Assembly: GCA_030765045.1 (NCBI GenBank)
Contig: CM060961.1
Coordinates: 34,884,805 to 34,948,804, forward strand
DNA: 64,000 nt
From: Tenodera sinensis
Lineage: Eukaryota; Arthropoda; Insecta; Mantodea; Mantidae
Reading direction: 5' to 3'
Of this stretch, positions 55,698 through 64,000 are shown in pieces. The notes below the pieces were generated by a model. That model did no database searches, was not told where the DNA came from, and worked only from the letters and a program-made list of their open reading frames with translations. The position numbers and the translations under genes are program-made. Positions within the stretch are counted from its first letter, which is position 1. Each line of letters starts with the position of its first letter.

Positions 55698-56198
55698 TGT
55701 CACCGCGCCCGCCGCATCTAATTGCCGACAACAGCAGTGTCACCCATCGCATTATTGTCGGCACTACCGCAAAGGAGCCGAAGGAAAGAGACAGAGAATG
55801 GCCGCATTGTTGGGGCGCTTGCCGAAAGAGAGAAAAGGATAGAGGCTTCTGGAATCGTCTGCTTTGTATTCGACCGCAATAACTGAACTTTCCAGAATAG
55901 TGCCTGGGAGATATAAAAAGCGGTAAAGTGCAACAGAAGAGACGGTCAGACGTATGTGAAGCGTTGAGTAGTCGTGCCGAGGACAGGACAGAGGTATGTG
56001 AAGCGTTGAGGGGTCGTGCCGACGGAGAAGAGTTAGTTCTTTGTGTTACGAATTCGGAGCCGTGCTGTTGGAGAATCGGAAAAGACTTTCTTGCTGTTGC
56101 AACGAGTGTACAAAGTTACTGTTTACGGAAATAAAAGTGTTTCTTTATCTCGACTACATCTGTCTTCTTTACTTCACACACAACCAACAAAAGTCACA
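55698..56198 (+). mobile_element. Solo LTR
   Basis: 501 bp starting TGTCACCGCG and ending AAAGTCACA, flanked by atat on both sides (55694-55697, 56199-56202), a Gypsy-sized target duplication. It has a TATA box (gatataaaaagcgg, ~55909) and a polyadenylation signal (gaaataaaagtg). Two near-identical GTATGTGAAGCGTTGAG blocks lie at ~55952 and ~55994. No primer-binding site or coding region adjoins it. Confidence 0.65.
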
Positions 56199-56224
56199 AT
56201 ATTCTGCTTTTCCTAATTATGTAG

Positions 56225-56575
56225 TACTTACACCCCCTAGGACTTACAAGTCACTGCCTAGGGTCAGACGCCTGTCGGGGAGCAGAGGAAACTCTGGACC
56301 GGACAGAGTGAACACCTAGAAGCAGATGGTCAGTCAAGCGCCAGGTATGAGAGTGAGGAAGAGGGTGATATGAAATGCAGGTGAAATGGCTGATTGGAAA
56401 GGTGATAATGGAGCGATTGGTGGAATGAGTGGCGGGGGAGACCGGAACACCCGGAGAAAACCCACCCTGACGACGCTTCGTCCACCACGAATACCACATG
56501 CAAGTCCCTGGGATCAAACCCAGGACACCTAGATGGTAGGCGAGTGCTCTAACCACTCGGCCACTATATTTGGGA
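56225..56575 (-). repeat. tRNA-derived SINE, same family as 47050
   Basis: On the - strand TAGTGGCCGAGTGGTTAGAG and GGGTTTGATCCCAGGGAC are followed by the same GTGGTATTCGTGGTGGACGA body. The 3' part diverges and no duplication is visible, so it is older than the copy at 47 kb. Confidence 0.75.
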
Positions 56576-57746
56576 CCATAGTATTAAATTGTTCGACTAT
56601 ATATCCCACTTGCGGGTCATTGTGTCGTGGGTAACATTCCTTTCTTCTTTTGACCTGTGCGTTTGAAAACATGCGAATTTTAATATGCATTCATTAATTA
56701 TGGAGCGATTGTTGCCTAGTCAAGTGTAACCGAATTGCGATAATGTACATGATCTACTACCCGACAAGGCATCGAACTGTAATGACCTCGATTATGCCGT
56801 AGCGCTGCGATCGCTGTTATCACTTTGTTACAATCTGGTGTGATTGCACTGGCGGTTCGTGGGTAATTGCATACTCGCAAATACACACCCAATAATTTTT
56901 TCCCCTATGTGAATGTGCGTTTACCTCTATATACATGCATATAAGAAAGTCGAATGTTGAACTTTCTTCTACACAAACAGTTAAGTACGTAATATTGCAA
57001 ACTGTCATTTGCAGGCTTTATTCCGAATATTACCTTTGTATGCATATAACCACGCTATCCACAGGCAGGAGCGGTAGATTCCCTAACTTTTTAGATCCGC
57101 GGCTGCCTTCATTTACAGATTATTTGCTGAGGCGCCTCCGGTACAAACCAATGTGAGAGGTAAGTCCAAAAACTCGTTAAAGTAAATTTTGCTGCACAAA
57201 CCCACAACTACATGACTAATTGAATTTTAATTGGAGAGGTAAAATTATGGTTACCATGGCAGCATGCTGGCAGATATTAAACTCCCCAAACTGGGTCGCA
57301 TTTGTCTTTCGGTAAACCACAAGGAGTGGGTTTGTTTTTTAAAATTATTATTCTATCCCTAAGTGCGCTGCGTTCCAAGTGGAATTATACGGTTGCTTTG
57401 GAATGTAAGGTTCTAACTTGCTACCATGTTGCTCTGAGAAATCAGACCTTAGAGTCCAATAAGTAAAACAGTTTGTTACATCCTGTGTACAAATTGAGCG
57501 TTTCTAATACAATTTGTATGATATTAAGTTCAGGAGTTTATGATAATGAAGTCCAGATAACTTAAACAGTGTAAATTACTGGTAGTGATGCTTTGCAGTG
57601 GAACCTTGTTATCTCCACATCAGCTCAACTGTTAGCAATACAAGGTTCTAACTGCAGTTTTCATTGTCAAATAAAAATGAACTATATTACTTATTCATTA
57701 TAAAACAAAATGTATTTACCAATACATGTGTGTGTCTATATATATA
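56576..57746. other. Unassigned sequence
   Basis: No gene, RNA gene or repeat copy supported. Confidence 0.4.
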
Positions 57747-58852
57747 CCAGGTGAGTCAGCTGCCCCTTATTCTCGAGTTTTATGCAATCCGCATTTTATA
57801 CCCCAACATGAAAACATCGACCCCATTACTAGGTTCTACCCGCGTATTTAAGGGGACAGGGTAGTGATTTGGGCTCAAAAAGTCAATTTTTTGTTTTTCA
57901 TCTAAAAAAAAGTGGAAACCTTCCTCTTCAAAATGATATATATATACATGGAAGTTAAACTCAATTTTGCAGACAATGAATTATTGTGCTATCAAAAATG
58001 CAGACAACCAAAAACGATTTAAATTATGTCCTAAATCCTCAGGGATTTCATAATTAGATTATTGTGAATTCGGTTTCCAAGTTTTGATGAACATAAAAAA
58101 AATATTTACAATGCTGAGACTCGAACCTGTATCATTGGGTGTTAAGCGCAGAGGACCCGTCACAATCCTATTCAGCTATTTCGAGACTTCCTGAATCACA
58201 TACCACGTCCAATAGTAGGACTTGTATGCCTGGCGCTATGCCATTGCCACCTCGCAAGTTTTCGGGCTTGATTTAGCCTTTTAAGACAGTTTTAATCACT
58301 TACTGGGCGTTTTAATATTATTGCTTAAATGGCAGAAGCTGTTATGCATATTAATTGAGATGCACGAGGCGTAGTTCACGCAAAAATGCAAATAAACTGT
58401 TATTTAATAATATGTCCGTTTTGACTGTACGGGTCCATGATGGATGAGGCGTGTCTAAATTTTTCCTAATTTTTGGCAGCCAATCCCTGCTCTAAGTACA
58501 AGAATCCACCATTTTCTTTTTAGCTGACGTTGTTAGTGTACTGATATGATAGGTCCATTTTTCCCGAGCCGTTTACTGAATTATGCTGCTATGTATATTC
58601 CAATAAAAAGTTTGTAAAATCGGCTGGAAACCGGAATTCGCTCTCGGTTAACGAGTCGTATGTTTTTGAGGTGTACTTTAGCGAGGAGTACGTTCTGTCC
58701 CTTAAAGCACTGTTGCTCTGAATTTTGGGCATTCCTCTCTTTAAGAACGTCAAGCAATACATTTTAGTAAGCGCAAAACTGGACTAAGGCACACATGCCG
58801 TTAGATGGGTGGCCTACCTTCCAAAAAAATAAGGCGCGGCTGACTCACCTGG
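57747..58852 (+). mobile_element. Family D: terminal-inverted-repeat DNA element
   Basis: 1,106 bp bounded by CCAGGTGAGTCAGC (57747-57760) and its exact complement GCTGACTCACCTGG (58839-58852). The inverted similarity extends inward to about 25 bases (CTTATT/AATAAG). It sits in a TA/TG simple-repeat context, so the target duplication cannot be resolved. There is no ORF of note, hence non-autonomous. A tRNA-like B box (agactcgaacctg) occurs inside. The partial copy at 54650-55170 is in the opposite orientation. Confidence 0.8.
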
Positions 58853-59267
58853 TGTGTATATATATATAACTAAGTACAACTCTTAGGATACTATCAGCAA
58901 TAAAAGTTAAACTAAATAAATTAAAATACCGGTAAGACACAAATGATCAATCACAAATACCACAGGAAGAAACGCGAGTACAGAACACATGTGAATCTGT
59001 TACGTCAAAGAAAATTTAGTAGAGAAAACTGTGAATGTAATAGGTTGCCTTTCTGTTTGAAATACATAGCACATTATATGAATTTTATGTTGATGAGTGT
59101 GTAGAAAACATGTGAATGTGTTACATAAAAGATTAGAGAAATGTGTTACATAAAAGATTAGAGAAAACCGTGTGAATGTAATACGTTGCATAGCAAAAGG
59201 GATAGCATGAATGGTATAGCACCCTTTAAGGGACAAAGAAGCAAAAGTTAATTTTCATATATATGAA

Positions 59268-59270
59268 AAT

Positions 59271-59306
<36 letters not shown>
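59268..59306 (+). repeat. (TA)n microsatellite
   Basis: About 16 TA units preceded by an inverted tttcatatatatgaaa. Confidence 0.9.
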
Positions 59307-59308
<2 letters not shown>

Positions 59309-59401
59309 GTTGGCTATCTATCAGTGATAAATTCAATTGAAATCCAAACTCTTTTCAATTTAGATATAGCGTGAAGAGCCACATAAGGCATTTATGTCTG
59401 T

Positions 59402-59461
59402 GTCTATTATGGACATCGGGGAAATGTTGGACATGAACTTGTGGACCAACTAGCTAAAAGC
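59402..59461 (+). pseudogene. LINE RNase H fragment
   Basis: Twenty codons read VYYGHRGNVGHELVDQLAKS, the GHxGxxGNExxDxLAK signature around the last catalytic aspartate of LINE RNase H domains. It stops soon after and no other domain is attached. Confidence 0.55.
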
Positions 59462-59694
59462 ATCTTCTAGTTTAAGCTAGAAAGTAAAACAATGTTGCAA
59501 AAATACGCAAATAAAATATAATATTTGTGCAAAATGTTGTGACGCCGGGCACGGCAACAACAAAGGACAGCTGGGTCTAGCCTACTTCACAACACATGCC
59601 TGGCTGGCCTGGAATCAAAGACACTTCCCCACACCACTCACGCGAGCAAATACTAACAACTAAGCGACTACACAAAGAGTTTTCAGTGCCTCTG

Positions 59695-60535
59695 AGAACT
59701 GTACTGGTAAGTAGAGGAAGTATTGTATTCCACCCAAAAATTCGATGTCGAAATTTCACAGGAAATATATGTTTTGAGATCCCCTGAATCCAAAAAAAAG
59801 CATTTTTAGAAAAAGGTCCGTGTGTGTGTCTGTGTGTCTGTCAATCTGTAGACAGCATAACTCAAAAACGAAAAGTCGGTTAAAAACCAAAGTTGGTACT
59901 GAAGTTTAATGTCCTAAGATTTTGAAGAAAATAGCTCCACCCTAAACTACCCTTTACATGGAAAATTTTTCGAAAATTTTAATTTTCATGCAAATGGCTC
60001 TACGATTTTGATTAAAACGTCATATATTTCAGATATTTTTATGACAAATGAAATGTATATTTACAATTTTTTGGCTATAGCCACTGGAATCGTATTTTTT
60101 CTGGATGACTTTTGCATAACTGCTAAACCGTTATAGATAGACCCAATCATACTATACAAAAAATGTGTATCTTGGTAAAATACACAATTTATGTCTGGAT
60201 AAATTTTCTTGTAGGATGAATCATTTCAGAGATATTCCTTGTTATGTGTGTGAGTTTCGCAAAACTTAGAACTTTCGTGCAATAGAACATCGTTGTTCAT
60301 TTTTTTATATGTTAAGCGTGCAAAGAGAACGACATCTCAAAGCTTTAAAAGATTTGACTATCGCACAAAGCCTACTGTATTCTAATATTCCACTTGCACC
60401 TACAAGGAAATAAGCAATAAGATAGTTTGTGCAAATATTTATCTTAACTAACACGAACAAGATATAGGAATAAGAGTTTGTAAGAATGGTTAGTACAAGA
60501 GTAGAGAAAGTCATGTGAGTGCAACAGATCTTTTT
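59695..60535 (-). repeat. Family A repeat, near full-length copy
   Basis: Runs from gtactggtaagtagaggaag to gtcatgtgagtgcaacagat. The outermost right subterminal 12-mer is lost. The CA tract is short. Closely similar to the copies at 322 and 40440. Confidence 0.8.
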
Positions 60536-60559
60536 ATTAGTTGCTGTAATTTTGATAAC

Positions 60560-60905
60560 GCAGTAAGGGTTTTTGTTTCGATATTGAGGTTAGACCTATA
60601 TATACGTGTAGAGGCAGTGTAAGTTGCGCTCTCTTGTGTTGTGAAAGTATTCCAGAGGTCAGTCAGTCACTCAAGCGAATGACTGCGATAAAAGAGTAGT
60701 GAGGCAGACACAGATTCAGCTGATACGCTTGACGGCGCCCATGGGCATCACTGCGAACATCTGCTACAGGTGTTCGCACCCAAATGTTTTCGCTTCATAT
60801 TGTTGCATTTAACTTGTTTTACGTAATTCTGTCCCCCAAATTGCGAATGAAACAATAAAAGCTGCTCGGAATGTTTTCATTGAGTACCTCGTGGTATATA
60901 TGACT
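60560..60905 (+). mobile_element. LTR-like segment
   Basis: TATA-like ctatatatacgtg, a downstream cagtcagtcactc, a hairpin (tgcgaaca/tgttcgca near 60750-60776) and acaataaaagctg in the order of a small LTR. Borders and coding parts are missing, so this is tentative. Confidence 0.3.
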
Positions 60906-62791
60906 ATTATAATTACTTCTTCTTCTTCACTTTAAGGATTAGACGTTTCCGTTTTCTCATTTTTCTTCATCCCCATATTTTTCTGGGGTACCCGATTTCT
61001 CTTTTCGCTGTTGGTTTATATATCTTGATTAAAAGAGGTATCCTTTCCTCAATGGTGTTTATTTTCTTGGATTTTTTCGTTTAAACTATACATATTAAGA
61101 TCTTCTCTGATTATTTCCTTTTTTATTTAGTCCACTCTAGTGCAACCTTTAGTTCTTCGTAAAAATCACATTTTCGCCGGCTAGAAACTCATGTGAATGA
61201 AAAACATCAGATTTTTCTTTAATGTTATTAAAATGTTTGAACAAAAAAATTACTCTCGGTACTAAATTTTCAACAAAATATCGTGCTGTATGCTGAAAAT
61301 GAAATGTTTGGGCTTTACTAACCTTAATGTATGCAGTGTAAGAATTAGTTTATCTACCAGCCCAGGGTAGATGTGGATGACAAACTTTTGTCTGTATTAT
61401 CCATTCTAGGTCCTATAAGCACACCACAGTGAATAGATGGTATTGCTCAGTGTATAGGGGAGGTTGTAGTGCAGGGATGTCGAACCTTGCCTCTCTGGAG
61501 AACCTTACATAATGAGCGGCTATACCCCACTCCACTCCTCCAGTCGGAGGGACAGACAGTGACGAACACAAACAGGCAATTCCATACGCTGAATTTTCTG
61601 GGAATGCCCTGAGAAGACCTCTTCATTGTGGACGATTTTTGCATAAATGAGTAAGAGACAGACAAAAGCTCACTAAATAAAAATGTGGGGCTCGTTAAAA
61701 CCCACAATTTATATCAAATACTTCGGTTTTCTTTTGAGTGAACCACTTCCGAGATGCTCGTTCTTCGTTATTCTAATATACATAATATACAAATTATTTA
61801 TTGCAATTATTTACTTGTTTCCCTATCACTTCTTTATAAAATTATTAATATGGCCCATCAGTAATTTCAATAGCAGTTTTATTTTCTAAGAACTTTTTAA
61901 AGCCCTACATAAACAGCAAACCACATTCATTATTTCATAAGAGTTCTGTTAGCTCCTCCGAGAGTGCATCGATTCTCGTTGGATCTTGCCTGGGGCAATT
62001 ATTGAGTCGGCTATGTTGATTTGGCAGCCGGTAGACTTGTTTTCGAGGGAATATTTCACGTGAGAGGGACCGGCTTGCGAAGCGCATTAAAGTGAGGTAA
62101 TGAGATAGCTCACATTTCTGATTGCCTTTCTGACATTCCCTTACATTTAAAAGGATTTATATACCTTATCTAATTATCTTATAAACTTCTTGTTACTGAT
62201 GCCTTTCTGGTGAGAAAAGATATTGATTAAATCCCAATTTTGAAGAAAATTCCTTACAAATTCCACTGAATTTCGTTATAATCATAAAGATGGCTTGAAC
62301 TAAGCCTCTTATGGACTCCTGAAACGTTCACGCATATTCTTTGAAGAGAAAATCTCTCTGCCAAAGTATTTCTTCCAGGAAGACAGTGATAGATCAGCGA
62401 GCTTCTAGAGTTGCACCTGTGGGATCGTTTTCTCAGAGAATATCTCGTATAGAAAAAAATATCGTACTTTCTTCATTCTACTTCACAGTTTTTTCTGGAG
62501 TCACACAGTCATGAAACTTGCTCCAGCAAATTATCCTTATTTACGCAAGGCGATCGAAGGGCCAAAATTTGGGATCAGGTAATGTGTATATTGAAATAAC
62601 CCACTTCACAAAACCGAAAACAAATTAAAAACTATTCATAGGTTGACACGGATATTTTTCCCCTTTATGTGCTTTTTTGCATTAGTTTCTCAATTTTCCG
62701 GTAGAGCGAGAGCATTGTTATGTTACAGCGACAAGCCAGATTTTTCGTGGGTTATTGATGGCAATGTGAAAGGCTGTTTGTGTTGTAAGCA
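60906..62791. other. Unassigned sequence
   Basis: AT-rich, about 1.9 kb, no supported feature. Confidence 0.45.
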
Positions 62792-63110
62792 ATGGCTGAT
62801 ACGATTGAAGAACGTTTCATTGTTAGTGTGTGGGTTCATGAAAAAGAACGAACTGGCGAAACGTACGAATAAATCAGAGAAAACTTCTTTCTTCGTTTCC
62901 ATAAATCAGCTGCCAGTGAAGCCAATCTCCGAAAACTGGAAAAGAAGACTTTTTCAGGAGGCTCTGCATTGGATGCAAAACGCAGCGGAGGAGCTAAAAT
63001 ATATTGCGATGATATTAGTTACCTTCTGTCTCAATCATTGGAGCGTTCGCCGAAGAAATCAACAAGGAAACGATCTGCGGAAGTGGAGATCCCAAGAAAG
63101 TCGACTGAAA
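62792..63110 (+). pseudogene. Transposase N-terminal DNA-binding domain (DUF4817-like)
   Basis: From the ATG at 62792: MADTIEERFIVSVWVHEKER, then a stop in place of a codon after GETYE. The same frame continues with IRENFFLRFHKSA, LRKLEKKTFSGGSALDAKRS, and SLERSPKKSTRKRSAEVEIP. This is the two-part helix-turn-helix typical of mariner-like DDE_3 transposases, nearly complete. The catalytic domain does not follow in the remaining window sequence. Confidence 0.65.
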
Positions 63111-64000
63111 AATGAAATCCACCTCGCTGACTGGCCCAATTATGTTTATATCTTCATTCCTTATTAGTGCAGCAAACAGTAAATCAGTGAAACTTTATTA
63201 TTGCTATGCAAACTTAGAAAATATCCGATCGCTACTTTTGACTCACCCTATGCATCTGAAGAAAAGTAATGCACAACTTCTTCAGACTTTTCCGTTTAAG
63301 ATCGAGATGGTAACAATGCATTCAATGTTTTTATTATCCATTATCATTGCATATGCACAACGGGTTTCACATAAAATTCACGAATCATCTTCTAACGATG
63401 CCAGAATTTGCTTCACTGACGATGGAATGATCTTAACTTCTTTCGAGCAGTTGAAATTTTAAATTAATCTGATGATTCAACTGTAGTAACATCTTCACTT
63501 TATTATGGTATCATGAAAAGGTGGCAAAGCAGCATTGACAAAATGCATCCAAAGCAACCTACATGGATCATTGAACCATTCCTGTAACATCATAGGCTTT
63601 GTTCTTCAGAGAGAAAGAATTACTGAAGTGCAGGGAAGATTTTACAAATTCTTACGATTGCTCGGATGATCAATGAATCATTGTACTACGACAGTAAATA
63701 TGTGTGTGATAGCCTAATATTTTCACAGCATCTCTTCAACATCAAAAGGGATAAAATCAATGGCAGAATGTCCACATTTGTGCATTAAGTAGAATATACA
63801 CCCCAAAACAAAAACTATCTTTCCAGCTAGTCTTTCACTCTGGCTGTTTTCCCTTTCCTTTTCAAACCCCAGAAATTGTGTTTGCATTATCCCTATAGAT
63901 TACTACAATTTTAGTTTCAAGGCGTAATTTTTTACTGTTTTAAGTGAAGCTTATGAAAAAATGTCTACTGTTTTCCCTTTAATCTTAAAGTATTACGTGT
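63111..64000. other. Unassigned sequence at the window end
   Basis: A 116-codon open frame at 63112-63462 has no motif and is probably chance. The transposon that supplied the preceding relic may extend here in unrecognisable form. Confidence 0.35.

Noticed and set aside
63112..63462. A 116-codon open frame near the window end
   Set aside because: No motif, AT-driven composition, and it starts in a different frame inside the transposase relic.
1..64000. CRISPR array, bacterial operons, rRNA or a defence island
   Set aside because: The repeats are dispersed transposons or microsatellites without regular spacers, and the exons and introns are eukaryotic.

Overview
The window is eukaryotic nuclear DNA. 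It is AT-rich and intron-like, and most of it is transposable elements, microsatellites and their remains. The mix of tRNA-headed SINEs, mariner-type elements, a hAT element, Gypsy LTRs and Tx1/L1-like and Jockey-like LINEs points to an insect with a large genome. A cockroach, termite or other polyneopteran fits best, but that is inference: no marker gene is present. I see no bacterial genes, no CRISPR array and no rRNA.

The only host gene I can support runs on the + strand across most of the window. Its recognised exons are 1522-1583 (tentative), 3328-3497, 34016-34149 and the terminal coding exon 50648-50838. Each has canonical AG/GT borders, each of the three stronger exons is open in only one frame, and the intron phases agree at every junction. 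Together they encode about 184 residues: three probable membrane segments and a polar C-terminal tail. I do not recognise the family. The introns are about 1.7, 30.5 and 16.5 kb, and almost every element below lies inside them.

0-11 kb: two copies of an ~0.85 kb dispersed repeat (family A), a nuclease-like relic, an LTR with a primer-binding site, a hAT scrap, SINE heads and a mariner-type relic. 11.1-16.4 kb: an apparently full-length Tx1/L1-like LINE on the - strand with intact ORF1 and ORF2 joined by TAATG, and a tandem repeat after ORF2. 17-19.1 kb: a mariner-type relic and a nested pair of family B repeats. 21.7-28 kb: a mariner relic, a cluster of family A copies including a head-to-head pair, and Gypsy remains. 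28.6-33.98 kb: a deleted mariner with TA duplications, family B, a Talua-like SINE and more family A copies. 35-38.2 kb: two SINEs and a broken hAT element of ZMYM1/DUF4371 type. 39.9-46.8 kb: transposase scraps, family A, and a second deleted mariner interrupted by a retroposon with a 14-bp target duplication. 47-49.7 kb: a SINE with a perfect 15-bp duplication, and an intact LINE gag-like ORF1 of 518 codons without its ORF2. 50.8 kb to the end: region 3' of the host gene, with mariner-type relics, a solo LTR, a 1.1 kb terminal-inverted-repeat element (family D), SINEs and family A.

No operon or pathway links these genes. They relate as host gene, transposon load and nesting history. The most informative signals are the phase-consistent host exons, the intact LINE with its TAATG junction, family A as a source of long CA/GA microsatellites and of a hairpin-capable inverted pair, and the ORF1-only LINE unit.
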